Below are positions 26,071 to 34,802 of a stretch of 45,483 bases of DNA, in pieces. A program made the translations under genes and the position numbers. The stretch covers positions 1 through 45,483 of the forward strand of contig JAJPKB010000640.1 of assembly GCA_021323915.1 (NCBI GenBank), in the 5' to 3' direction. The DNA is from Chloroflexota bacterium (GTDB lineage Bacteria; Chloroflexota; UBA6077; FW602-bin22; CADDYW01). Positions within the stretch are counted from its first letter, which is position 1. Every line of letters starts with the position of its first letter. The notes beneath the pieces were generated by a model. That model was given only the letters and a program-made list of their open reading frames with translations, made no database searches and was not told the origin of the DNA.

Positions 26071-26771
26071 CAGACGCTCACCTCGACCCGGTTTCCCGTG
26101 CCTTCCATGCTCCAGCCGACGTAATCGCCCCGGGCAGCCGCCTTGGCAATTTCGATATCGTCTGGCTGGAAGCCGATCATCCAATCACCGTTCGGCTCGG
26201 TCCAGCACTCGACCACCGCACCGGGGATGTCGCCGAAGCAGTGGGTGTCATTCACGGGACTCTCGCCGGCCCCCGATTGAAGGTAGCGCATAAAACCCCA
26301 GCAGGCCTTGCGGAGCTCGTCGGGACGAATAAACTCCTGCTGGTGGTCGATCAGGTTGGCTTGGTTCACGCGGCCATAGATGATCCCATTCAGCGAGTCG
26401 GCTTTCTCGATCTTGACGAAGAGTCCCGCCGCGCCGGTCTCTGCACGCTCGGCCTTGGCGACGTCGTCGTCTTCACTGACCGCGATGCCGAATTTCTTCG
26501 CTGCGGCACGGATCCGTGCCGCAGCACTCTTTCTTTTGGCCGCCGACTCGAAGTGAGTCTGGTTGAAGCGCGCCAGGGCCGCCTTCACGTGCGCTTCGTC
26601 GTGGATCGGCAAGTGTCGGCCGCCCTTGCTATCGATGTACGCGAAGTCGTCATCCGCGAGTTTCTTGCGCGCCGCCGCGTTCAGCACGGCTTTCACGACC
26701 TGGTCGTCGGACAGCGTCGCCAGGCGCGCGATCAGTTCCTCGTCCACCGTCCCTCCGTTATTGGGCGCCAA
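26070..26771 (-). CDS. XkdF-like prohead protease
   Basis: IIYGRVNQANLIDHQQEFIRPDELRKACWGFM...VNDTHCFGDIPGAVVECW...GWSMEGTG; N-terminal KGGRHLPIHDEAHVKAALARFNQ module. Confidence 0.75.
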   Translation of the reverse strand: MAPNNGGTVDEELIARLATLSDDQVVKAVLNAAARKKLADDDFAYIDSKGGRHLPIHDEAHVKAALARFNQTHFESAAKRKSAAARIRAAAKKFGIAVSEDDDVAKAERAETGAAGLFVKIEKADSLNGIIYGRVNQANLIDHQQEFIRPDELRKACWGFMRYLQSGAGESPVNDTHCFGDIPGAVVECWTEPNGDWMIGFQPDDIEIAKAAARGDYVGWSMEGTGNRVEVSV

Positions 26772-27103
26772 ATCGGCTCGTTCAGCACGAGCGAGAGACC
26801 ACGCAAGCGCCGGCGCCGCTCCTCATCCTGCTGGCGTCGGCCCCAGCGCACGAGCTGGTCCGCGTACTTCCGGAGCGTCTCCCGTCCTCCCACCAGCGCC
26901 GCGGCCAGCGCGCGCACGCCGACGGCAACCTGGCCATGAGCTCCGTCCGTCGCGTAAAAGTCGGCGATGACAACGCCACTCGTCAGGCTCAGACGGCAGA
27001 GATCCTGGTCGTCGCGCTTGGCCAGCTCGTCGCAGAGCGGCACCAGCGCCACGGCCGCCCGCCGGGCAATCTGCTCATCGTGATGCGAGACTTCGACCTT
27101 CAT
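26732..27103 (-). CDS. Hypothetical head-region protein
   Basis: 123 aa from ATG 27103, overlaps the protease gene. Confidence 0.5.
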   Translation of the reverse strand: MKVEVSHHDEQIARRAAVALVPLCDELAKRDDQDLCRLSLTSGVVIADFYATDGAHGQVAVGVRALAAALVGGRETLRKYADQLVRWGRRQQDEERRRRLRGLSLVLNEPIWRPITEGRWTRN

Positions 27104-27158
27104 CGGCCCACTCTCCCCCTCCCAAGACGATGCGCTCGCTCGGCACCGTCTCGCTGAC

Positions 27159-27839
27159 TTAGTCCCCTTGCCATGGGCGGCCGATCGACTGGTAGTGCAC
27201 CGTCCAGGAGTCGAGGCAGTGCGGGTGAGGAATCTCGAATACCCCGAAGTCGCCGAGGTCATACGGGTTCCCTGCCGCGATCCCTTGGCAGACCGGGCAC
27301 TGCAAGCTGCCGCCAAACGTCGCCGTCCCCTTGGCCCCCGAGCGCTTGACGAACTCTTTCTGCGCCGCCCCCCGCGCCTTCGCCGTCTCCGTGATTGCGA
27401 TCTGCGGGATCTTCCAGATGTCGCGCTGCAGATTCCAGCGCGCCACCAGGGACGGGACGACGGACGGATCCGTGTCCGCCGGCAGCGCGTGGACGAAGCT
27501 CAGCAGGTCTTTCTCAAATGTCTTCATGATCCCGCTGGCCGTCGCCGCGCTCTGCTCTTGGAGCGCGGCCAAGATCTGGGGATCCGTCAGCTTGACCACG
27601 CCGCCCGAAAAGCCGGCGTTGGCAGCTTCCGACAAAAGTGTTGCCTCGAAGGTCGAGACCCAGCCGTGGTAGATGATCCCCGCCAGAGTGTGTGAGACCG
27701 TCGCGTCCGCTTCCCCCGCCAGCGCGGCCTGCGCGGCCTGCACCGCCGCCTGGGCGACTCTCCGTTTCTCCTCATCGGTCAGGGCCTGACGGTCGTCAGC
27801 GGCCATCGCCTTGCGCAGCGCACTCAGCACACCCCCCAT
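27159..27839 (-). CDS. Minor head/morphogenesis protein (SPP1 gp7-like)
   Basis: ITETAKARGAAQKEFVKRSG...CPVCQGIA...IPHPHCLDSWTV typical of the family C-terminus. Confidence 0.65.
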   Translation of the reverse strand: MGGVLSALRKAMAADDRQALTDEEKRRVAQAAVQAAQAALAGEADATVSHTLAGIIYHGWVSTFEATLLSEAANAGFSGGVVKLTDPQILAALQEQSAATASGIMKTFEKDLLSFVHALPADTDPSVVPSLVARWNLQRDIWKIPQIAITETAKARGAAQKEFVKRSGAKGTATFGGSLQCPVCQGIAAGNPYDLGDFGVFEIPHPHCLDSWTVHYQSIGRPWQGD

Positions 27840-29341
27840 CAGGTGTGTGCCCCCAGGAGACGCGTGAAGTAATGCTGACGAGCCGCCGCGTTCTCGGTCA
27901 GCCGCTCGGCGACCTTCCGGACCTCCTCCTTCACCCACTCGGGCACGTCGGACTCCCCGCCCGACGTGGCCTTTGCGACCGTCGTTTGCTCTCCGTCGTG
28001 ACGGTCTGTCGCCGCCGGCGGAGAGGGCGCTACATTCACCTCGTCCGGATCCTGAATCCGCGCGCTCATCGCGCCCTTATCGGTCAGGAGCACGGAATCC
28101 TCCGACCCCGGAATGCCGATCAAGGCGAGCCGACTGGACTTCAGGTAGAGCGGGTCGTCCATCCCTTCCACGTCATCCAGCCCCATGACCCGCCGGGCTT
28201 CATTCCCCGTCGCGCCCGCGGTCGTCATCTCCGCTGCCATCTGCACCAGATCCAGGCGAATCTTTGCCACCTTCGGCGCCACGAGCATCAGATCCATGTT
28301 GCCCATCCGCTCCCGAAGCAGCTCGCGGTTGAGATCCTCGAACACCTGCTTCTGCAAAGGAGCGATCACCGCATCTTTGAACAAAATCGCATCCTGTTCT
28401 TTGCCGTTGGCCCCAAGCGCGCCAACCTGACCCGTGACCAGGCTCAGTGGCACCGAGTAGACCGCGCACACCTCCTCACGGTTCCAGCGGCGCAGCTCGA
28501 CGAACTCCATGTCCTTGCGCAGCGCCGCCCCGTCACGCAGCAACTTCACGCCGCCCTGGAGAAAAAGCGGCTCGAAGCTCTGACTCGGCTTGGTGAAGTT
28601 CTGCTTGAGGTACTCGCGCTCGCGCTCGACCTGGTCGGGGCCCAGATCCGGCGCCATCTCGTAGATGTCCCCGGCTTTTGCTCCGTTTTGGAAGAAGCCC
28701 GTGTTGTAGCTAATTGCTGCCTGATCATTCGCCAGCGTCGCATCGAGCGACTCCAGCGGCGAGAGACCGCACCCGTTCTCGCCCGCGTCATTGAGCGTCA
28801 AGTGCAGGATCTCTTCGGCGGGAATCTCGACCGGGCTGTAGTCGAAGCGCCCATTTTGGTACAGATGGTAGGTCTGCGGTGCGCCGATCTTCTCCGGCTT
28901 CGGCACAATTGTCCGAAAGTCGACGCGATAGACAGCGACGGGGAGTTTCGACTCGAACTGGACGCGCCCATACCAGTTGCCGTTGATCTGCAGATCCCGA
29001 TAGATCCCGCGCAGCAGTCGGTCGAGGGACTGTTTCGGGTTGATCGAGGACAAGAAGACCCGCAGCGCGGCAATCCCCGCATCGTCGTCGCTCGCCGACT
29101 GGATCGCATATGCGTCCGCGGTCGCTCGCTGGGCGATCAGATCCACGCAGGTGCGCACCCACGGGTTCACCTTATAGAGCCACCAGTGGATCGCCGCGTC
29201 GCGCAGAATCGTCTGCTGCCACGCGCGGTACTCGGTATACAGGGCCGAGGAGATCGCCGCGTCGGACATCGCGTTGCCGAGCGCTCCGAAATCGCTGACC
29301 GCTTTGCGGATCAGCGTATCACCGCTCGGCGCCATGCTCAT
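27839..29341 (-). CDS. Portal protein
   Basis: WVRTCVDLIAQRA...YRDLQINGNWYGRVQFE...PAEEILHLTL...CAVYSVPLSLVTG. Confidence 0.9.
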   Translation of the reverse strand: MSMAPSGDTLIRKAVSDFGALGNAMSDAAISSALYTEYRAWQQTILRDAAIHWWLYKVNPWVRTCVDLIAQRATADAYAIQSASDDDAGIAALRVFLSSINPKQSLDRLLRGIYRDLQINGNWYGRVQFESKLPVAVYRVDFRTIVPKPEKIGAPQTYHLYQNGRFDYSPVEIPAEEILHLTLNDAGENGCGLSPLESLDATLANDQAAISYNTGFFQNGAKAGDIYEMAPDLGPDQVEREREYLKQNFTKPSQSFEPLFLQGGVKLLRDGAALRKDMEFVELRRWNREEVCAVYSVPLSLVTGQVGALGANGKEQDAILFKDAVIAPLQKQVFEDLNRELLRERMGNMDLMLVAPKVAKIRLDLVQMAAEMTTAGATGNEARRVMGLDDVEGMDDPLYLKSSRLALIGIPGSEDSVLLTDKGAMSARIQDPDEVNVAPSPPAATDRHDGEQTTVAKATSGGESDVPEWVKEEVRKVAERLTENAAARQHYFTRLLGAHT

Positions 29342-30636
29342 CGCCCGAGTCTCTGATGCTGCCACGTGCTCTCCGTCGCGTCCCTCTCTCTCAGCCAATG
29401 GATCCGCGTCGGCGCCCCCCGCGCGGTCAGAAGCTCGACCGCCAGGGCGAGCGCACAGACACAATCGTCGTGCATCCCCTCCGGCGCGCCATAGCGGACG
29501 CCGGCCCGGGAGTAGTGATACTCGTAGGCCTCGAGCTCGGAGCGGATCGGCCCCTCCGGGTAGCGGACGTGCTTTTGCTGGATCGCCACCGCGAGTCCTT
29601 CCATCAACTGCTGTTTGCTTTGGCTGGTAAACTTAAAACCTTCATAATAGCCGCCGCGTTTCTGCAGCGTTTCCAGGACCGGATCACCCACGCCCGTCGA
29701 GTCGACGAGCGTGGGACAGGTGCGAGTCTGCGCATGGATGCGCTCGATTGTCGAATCCCAGGAGCCCTGCCAGCGCGCGAACCGGCACACCGCGCCGGTC
29801 GCATCCAGGCCGATCACGACAGTCCAGTCCACCGCCTTGGCAAGGTCGACCCCGAAGACAACCGGCGGCGCCGACGACAACGGAGCAAGACACTCCCCAA
29901 TGGCGCTGATCCCAAACGGATTCCCGCCATCATCGGAAGGAATTGCAAGATACAGCTCGTTGAAGACCGACTCGGGCAGCGTCCGCCGCGCGTCTGCGAT
30001 CTCTTCTGCTGCCAAGATACCGGCGGCGACCGCGTCGTAGGCCGTAATCTTGGCATAGTGCATGCCCGGCGCGCCGGCTTCGGCCTGGCGCGCGAGATGA
30101 TAAGCCCAGTTCTTTCGCCCTTTGACGTTGCCGATGATCCGCACCGGCCCCCGGGTCTGCGTGAGCGTCGAGCGCACGGCAACCCACGCCTCTTCCTTGC
30201 AGCGCGACGCCTCGTCGATCACCGCGGCGTAGACGTCCTCACCATACAGCGAGTCTGGCTTGTCTGCTCCCTTGAACCAGATAATCGCCCCATTCGCCAG
30301 CGTCAGAGTCAGCTCCGTCTGGTTCGCCACGTAGACCGCGGGGGGCAGGCCGCGCGCCAGACGACGGAAGGCAATCTTCGCCTGGGGGTAGATCGGAGAG
30401 ACCCACCAGTAATTCCGACCCGCCTTGCCCTGCATGGCCTGCTCTGCCAGCCAGACCATGCAACCGGTGGTCTTGCCCGCCTTCGTCGAAGCCTCGACAA
30501 TGCCGTAGCGCTCGGGACAAAAGATGGCCGATACCTGGTAATCTGCTAGCCAGGGACGACGGTAGACGAGCAGTCTAGGTGGCTTCGTCGCGGGCACGGG
30601 AGTCAATCTCAATCGTGAAGGCGATGGCCTGCCCAC
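29338..30636 (-). CDS. terL: Terminase large subunit
   Basis: Walker-A-like EASTKAGKTTG, Walker-B-like AVIDEASR, nuclease FGVDLAKAVDWT...HDDCVCALALA. Confidence 0.92.
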   Translation of the reverse strand: MGRPSPSRLRLTPVPATKPPRLLVYRRPWLADYQVSAIFCPERYGIVEASTKAGKTTGCMVWLAEQAMQGKAGRNYWWVSPIYPQAKIAFRRLARGLPPAVYVANQTELTLTLANGAIIWFKGADKPDSLYGEDVYAAVIDEASRCKEEAWVAVRSTLTQTRGPVRIIGNVKGRKNWAYHLARQAEAGAPGMHYAKITAYDAVAAGILAAEEIADARRTLPESVFNELYLAIPSDDGGNPFGISAIGECLAPLSSAPPVVFGVDLAKAVDWTVVIGLDATGAVCRFARWQGSWDSTIERIHAQTRTCPTLVDSTGVGDPVLETLQKRGGYYEGFKFTSQSKQQLMEGLAVAIQQKHVRYPEGPIRSELEAYEYHYSRAGVRYGAPEGMHDDCVCALALAVELLTARGAPTRIHWLRERDATESTWQHQRLGR

Positions 30637-31114
30637 CGGAGGTCACGTCTTTGCGTTCGGTCCACTGCCCAAGCTCGATCGCCGCCTGCTTCTCGTGCTC
30701 CCGCGCTTCTTTCAGCAGGGCGGCGTCCAGGTGGAATTCCTCCACCAGCGTCATGTCCGCACCGGTCCCCATGGCCTTGAGCTCGCGCACCAACAGCCCC
30801 GTCTGGCCACCCGGCACCGTGGCCATCGCGGGGTCCCCGCCGCGCTCGCGGATGATCTGCTGCAGTCGTCCCCAGCGATCGTTGAGGGCAGCGAGGCGAT
30901 TCTGCTTCTCCGCGATCCCGCGGGCCTGCACCGCAGCACGCGTCGCCGAGACAATCTCGGCGACGCGTGCTGCGAACTCTGGACGCGCCTTCCACTTCTT
31001 CAGACCGGCCACGCTGATCTTCACCGCGCCAGCGATCGCGACGTCGGTGAGTTCATCCTCTGCCACCAAGAGCGCAGCGCGCTCTTTGCGTTTCGTCCAC
31101 GTGAAAGGCTTCAT
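30575..31114 (-). CDS. Terminase small subunit
   Basis: HTH-like ELTDVAIAGAVKISVAGLKKWKARPEFAARV; overlaps terL. Confidence 0.75.
   Translation of the reverse strand: MKPFTWTKRKERAALLVAEDELTDVAIAGAVKISVAGLKKWKARPEFAARVAEIVSATRAAVQARGIAEKQNRLAALNDRWGRLQQIIRERGGDPAMATVPGGQTGLLVRELKAMGTGADMTLVEEFHLDAALLKEAREHEKQAAIELGQWTERKDVTSGGQAIAFTIEIDSRARDEAT
30932..30974. repeat. 20-bp perfect inverted repeat (3-nt spacer) inside the small terminase gene
   Basis: CGCAGCACGCGTCGCCGAGA-CAA-TCTCGGCGACGCGTGCTGCG. Confidence 0.97.
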
Positions 31115-31130
31115 GTCCGGCTACTTTTGG

Positions 31131-31733
31131 CTACCGCCGTGCCCGGATGCGCAACGCGATCTGCTCGGCAACCAACGCACAACCTTGCCCGATCCCGAGC
31201 CGCTGGATCGTCCCGATCTGCTGCTCGGCGATCTGCGCGCAGGCTTCCCGCTCCGTGGCGACCGCACGCTCGATCTCTTCCTTGACATGCTGTGCCAGCA
31301 CCGTGCGATCGAACCCCTCCGACCCTATCGCCTCGCGGCACGCGTGGCGCAGCCAGCGATACACCGCGCGCTGCCAGCGCGCCTGGGCGAGAGCATCGTC
31401 GGTCCCCGGCCGCCTGGGCAAAGCCGGCAACGCCAACTGGTCGGCCCACTGGTGCAAACTGCGCACATAGCGTGGCCATCCCCTGGGCCAGGATATCTCT
31501 CCCCATGACGAGTGGCGTGGCGGAGTTCGCACGTACTGCTGGAAGAGAGTGAACGCACGGTCACCGTCCCAACTCCAGAACTCCGGCGCCTCGCCGTCGC
31601 GTCCCATCGCCTCGCGCAGAGTAGCGCATGCGCCGGCCGTCCCGTCGCACAAATACCCCTGGTTGTCCTCTCGGACAATCCCGAGGAGTTCGACACCTGC
31701 CCAATCCACCTGACACGCTAGGAAATAGCGCAC
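31131..31733 (-). CDS. Hypothetical protein
   Basis: GTG start 31733; RYFLACQVDWAGVELLGIVRE. Confidence 0.5.
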   Translation of the reverse strand: MRYFLACQVDWAGVELLGIVREDNQGYLCDGTAGACATLREAMGRDGEAPEFWSWDGDRAFTLFQQYVRTPPRHSSWGEISWPRGWPRYVRSLHQWADQLALPALPRRPGTDDALAQARWQRAVYRWLRHACREAIGSEGFDRTVLAQHVKEEIERAVATEREACAQIAEQQIGTIQRLGIGQGCALVAEQIALRIRARR

Positions 31734-31906
31734 GCCACGGCGTTCCTCTCGATGGGGTTCGTTCCCGGGTCGGGCCAGTCGGTCACCCGCCCGGAATCGA
31801 CGAGATAGCGGAGAAAGTGTCGATGCGCCCAATCTGCCCAGAGCAAGTCATAGACGTACGGCACATCGTGGTCACTGCCTGGCCCCCGATCCCGGGACTC
31901 GTCCAT
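31718..31906 (-). CDS. Hypothetical small protein
   Basis: MDESRDRGPGSDHDVPYVYDLLWADWAHRHFLRYL..., overlaps the next gene. Confidence 0.5.
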   Translation of the reverse strand: MDESRDRGPGSDHDVPYVYDLLWADWAHRHFLRYLVDSGRVTDWPDPGTNPIERNAVACAIS

Positions 31907-31991
31907 CCTTCTCCTCTTCTGCGGTGAGACAATTGGACAGGCTACACCATAGCAGAGATTCCCCGCCCTTTGGACACTCCCGTTCTTCCCG

Positions 31992-32201
31992 TCACTCCGT
32001 CGACTCCGTCGACCCGCCCCGTCGCAGCAGCGCGCCGCGGTGCAGGAGGACCAGATAGTCTCGGACCATGGCGAAGGACTCCTCCCGTGTGAAGCCGACC
32101 GCGAGATACGCGTCGCGCATCGCGGCCAGGCTCTGGGCGAGGTCGCGATACACCGCCGTTCTCTGATCGAGCGCGGCAATGCCCGTCAGAAACTCATCCA
32201 T
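31992..32201 (-). CDS. Hypothetical small protein
   Basis: 69 aa, TREESFAMVRDYLVLLHRG. Confidence 0.5.
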   Translation of the reverse strand: MDEFLTGIAALDQRTAVYRDLAQSLAAMRDAYLAVGFTREESFAMVRDYLVLLHRGALLRRGGSTESTE

Positions 32202-33093
32202 GGGTATTCCCCTTTCCGAGATATTGCCCGGACGAGGCGCCGGGTCTCACGTGCAGGTAGCGCCCGGTCGTCGCCACCGAGGCGTGGCCGAGGGTGGCTT
32301 GGACCAGGTGAATCGGCGCACCATTGTCCAGGGCGTGGCTCGCGTGGGAATGGCGAAGAAAGTGCGGTGAGACGCCGACGGTGATCCCCACGCGCTCTGC
32401 CGCCGCCCGCACGATCTGCCATGCGCGCACCGTCGAGAGCGCTTTCTGATTCCGGCTCCGGAATACCGGGTCGGTGGGCCCATCGCGTGATCGGCGCAGG
32501 CCGAGGAGCGCGTTGAACGGTCCCGCTGGCAGGAGCACGGCCCGGGTCTTCGCCCCTTTCCCGTACACGGTAATTTGGCCGCCCTCCTGGCGTGTTCGGA
32601 GATCGCGCCAGCGGAGCCCGCATGCTTCGCTGACCCGGAGGCCTCCGAAGTAGAGGGCCAGCAAGAGAGCCCGGTTCCGTGGCTCGGTCTCGGCGCTGAG
32701 CATGCGCTGGACCTCATCCTCGGTCAGGATTCGCTCGGCCAGCGTATCTTTGCGCGGTGGCAGCCGGAGCGGTCGGCCGACGTCGACCGCCAGCATGCCG
32801 ATCCGGTGGCCGAAGCTCAGCAGACTCTTGAGCGCGGCCAACGTCCGCGCCCGCGATGCCGGTGCGAGTGCTCTGTCCTCGAGATCGCGCGCAAAGTCCT
32901 GCACGTCCCCCAGTGTGACCTCGGTGAGCGGTTTCTTCACCGACTCCCGAAACCGGGCGATGTCACGGCGATAGGCCCGCTGAGTGTGGGCGCTGCGCCC
33001 ATGCAACCACAAGGCGATCAGCGTCGCGTCGGAGTCCGCCGCGGCGATCTCCACCCCTGTCCGCGCCAGCGGCTGATCATGGGGCGCGGCCAT
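32194..33093 (-). CDS. Second tyrosine recombinase (XerC/D-like)
   Basis: Core Arg LYFGGLRVSEACGLRWRDL, HFLRHSHASHALDNGAPIHLVQATLGHASVATTGRYLHV. Confidence 0.9.
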   Translation of the reverse strand: MAAPHDQPLARTGVEIAAADSDATLIALWLHGRSAHTQRAYRRDIARFRESVKKPLTEVTLGDVQDFARDLEDRALAPASRARTLAALKSLLSFGHRIGMLAVDVGRPLRLPPRKDTLAERILTEDEVQRMLSAETEPRNRALLLALYFGGLRVSEACGLRWRDLRTRQEGGQITVYGKGAKTRAVLLPAGPFNALLGLRRSRDGPTDPVFRSRNQKALSTVRAWQIVRAAAERVGITVGVSPHFLRHSHASHALDNGAPIHLVQATLGHASVATTGRYLHVRPGASSGQYLGKGNTHG

Positions 33094-33207
33094 CGACCTT
33101 CGGCCGCCGACTCACACGCCGAGCCTGGACATCGATGAAGATCGAGAGGCGATCAATTCCCGCGCCACATAAAGATAACCGCTCTTCTCCTTCCTTCAGC
33201 CGCGCGA

Positions 33208-33600
33208 TCATGACTGTCCCCCGTCCCTCCAGATCACGTCGATCAAGCGATTGAGACCTTCTTCCACCTTCTGGCTCACGGTCGTCGGCGACAAATGCAG
33301 GACCTCGGCAACCGCGCGGCGGGTGCGCCCGTGGGCGTAGACGGCCTCCAGCAGAACAACCAGGTCAGCGCGCTGGTGGGCGAGCTCCGCGAGCGCGGAG
33401 CCGAGCTCGAGTCGCGAGACGAACTGGCCGGTCAGCTCGGGACCGGTTCGCGCCTGTCCCCGACGCATGCTCTTCGTCATGGTGTTCCCGAGAGATCCGT
33501 CGAAATACAGGCGCAGACAATACGCGAGCGCGTCGCGATTGGCCTGCGTGCGGTGATCCTGGTGAGCCGCGGCGCCTCGGCCAAGGGGATGATTCGGCAT
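33208..33600 (-). CDS. Sigma-region-4-like/ArpU-like HTH protein, possible late-gene activator
   Basis: RADLVVLLEAVYAHGRTRRAVAEVLHLSPTTVSQKVEEGLNRLIDVIW. Confidence 0.6.
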   Translation of the reverse strand: MPNHPLGRGAAAHQDHRTQANRDALAYCLRLYFDGSLGNTMTKSMRRGQARTGPELTGQFVSRLELGSALAELAHQRADLVVLLEAVYAHGRTRRAVAEVLHLSPTTVSQKVEEGLNRLIDVIWRDGGQS

Positions 33601-33630
33601 GCTCCTCCTGCGAGATGCGCTCAGACGCAC

Positions 33631-33906
33631 TCAGACAGCAGTCTCGGAAACCAGAACCATCAGACATGCGGGCGAGCAGCCCGCCGCGAGCAACGCCACC
33701 GCACGGATGTAGACCTCGGCATCCATATGGTGGATCCGCTTGCACTTCGGGCAGCGAACGTCGCACTGCCGAGCCGTCACATCACCCAGCTTACGCCAAA
33801 ACCGTTGCTCGTTCGGAAGATATTCGCCTAGAATTTCTCCACGGGGCTGACAGGAACATTTGACCAGAGTTGCTCCCCGTATCGCCGCGCGCAGGGTCTC
33901 GTCCAT
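33631..33906 (-). CDS. Small zinc-binding protein
   Basis: CSC...CDVRCPKCKRIHHMD. Confidence 0.55.
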   Translation of the reverse strand: MDETLRAAIRGATLVKCSCQPRGEILGEYLPNEQRFWRKLGDVTARQCDVRCPKCKRIHHMDAEVYIRAVALLAAGCSPACLMVLVSETAV

Positions 33907-33974
33907 CGGCCGACTCTCGCATCATCGCACTCAAGACGGCGCAACCATGCGGGGGAGATCACGCGGGTCCACGC

Positions 33975-34019
33975 AAAAAGGCCGCCCGTTCGGATCGGAG
34001 AGGTCCGAACAAGACGGCC
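33975..34019 (-). terminator. Intrinsic terminator at the early/late boundary
   Basis: On -: GGCCGTCTTGTTCGGACCTCTCCGATCCGAACGGGCGGCC then TTTTT. Confidence 0.65.
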
Positions 34020-34076
34020 GTACGGTCGCGCTATCGTAGCGTGATTGTCCGCGAGAGACAGTTGACTGTCAAGGAG

Positions 34077-34098
34077 ATTGTCCAGAAATTGTCCAGAA
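34077..34098. promoter_or_regulatory. Tandem 11-bp repeats ATTGTCCAGAA x2 (RHH operator candidate)
   Basis: 34077-34087 and 34088-34098 identical; 12 bp upstream of the RHH gene ATG. Confidence 0.65.
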
Positions 34099-34109
34099 AA
34101 AGGAAGACA

Positions 34110-34331
34110 ATGGAAGACATGACGCAACGGACACCTCGCTCGCCCTCCGTCGCTGTCCGACCCCGCCTGGGAGGCTATCTGCGACTGCGCATCGCCAGTG
34201 ATCTGCGCGAGGCACTCGATCAGATCGCAAAGCAGGAAGAACGCACGACCAGCGACATCGCGCGGCGGTTTCTGCGTCACGCCGTGGCGCGCTGGGGCAA
34301 GCGCCACGGCGTGACGCAGAAGGCGACGTAA
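34110..34331 (+). CDS. Ribbon-helix-helix (CopG/Arc-like) regulator
   Basis: GGYLRLRIASDLREALDQIAKQEERTTSDIARRFLRHAVARW; AGGAAG RBS, opposite strand to the surrounding operon. Confidence 0.75.
   Translation: MEDMTQRTPRSPSVAVRPRLGGYLRLRIASDLREALDQIAKQEERTTSDIARRFLRHAVARWGKRHGVTQKAT
34270..34321. repeat. 21-bp perfect inverted repeat (10-nt spacer)
   Basis: TTCTGCGTCACGCCGTGGCGC ... GCGCCACGGCGTGACGCAGAA. Confidence 0.97.
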
Positions 34332-34441
34332 CCGTCTGGAGAAACGTTAGCGTACAGGTGGACCTGGCCACAGAAGCCGTTGGGGATGTTGGCGACATCA
34401 GCCATATCGACCACGAGCGTTGCCGTCGGTGGCACCGTCAT
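34277..34441 (-). CDS. Small hypothetical protein (54 aa), convergent with the RHH gene
   Basis: MTVPPTATLVVDMADVANIPNGFCGQVHLYANVSPDGYVAFCVTPW; ATGA-coupled to the upstream gene. Confidence 0.5.
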   Translation of the reverse strand: MTVPPTATLVVDMADVANIPNGFCGQVHLYANVSPDGYVAFCVTPWRLPQRATA

Positions 34442-34749
34442 TCCAGAGTAACCGGACGACCAAAATGATTGCTGAGCCGCTGCTCGTATCTCTCTTTCTC
34501 TCGCTCCATCTCCTCGGCGATCGCGGTGATATATTCGTCCTCGGTTATCAATCCCTTGCTGATGAGCAACCGGACCAGCGCAGTATGGTCGCACATCACC
34601 GCGTTCACTCCGACCCGCAGGTGCTTCGGATCGGTCGGGCGCGGATTGATCTGGCGTTCGTTCTCCACGCCACTCTGCATCGCGTGCAGGGCGCGTCCGT
34701 AGCGAAGCATCATCGTCTCCATCGTCGTCTTTTCTTCCTCGGTGGCCAT
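34438..34749 (-). CDS. Hypothetical protein
   Basis: MATEEEKTTMETMMLRYGRALHAMQSG... 103 aa. Confidence 0.6.
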   Translation of the reverse strand: MATEEEKTTMETMMLRYGRALHAMQSGVENERQINPRPTDPKHLRVGVNAVMCDHTALVRLLISKGLITEDEYITAIAEEMEREKERYEQRLSNHFGRPVTLE

Positions 34750-34802
34750 TGGAAACCTCCGCCTCTTTGGATCCGCCCCTGGCCTCCGGGCCAAGGGAAT
34801 TC

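Noticed and set aside
27692-29356. 554-aa + strand ORF
   Set aside because: Antisense shadow of the portal and minor head genes.
33077-33211. 44-aa - strand ORF (MIARLKEGEERRLSLCGAGIDRLSIFIDVQ...) upstream of the Xer-like gene
   Set aside because: Short, no family signal; may be real but cannot be supported.
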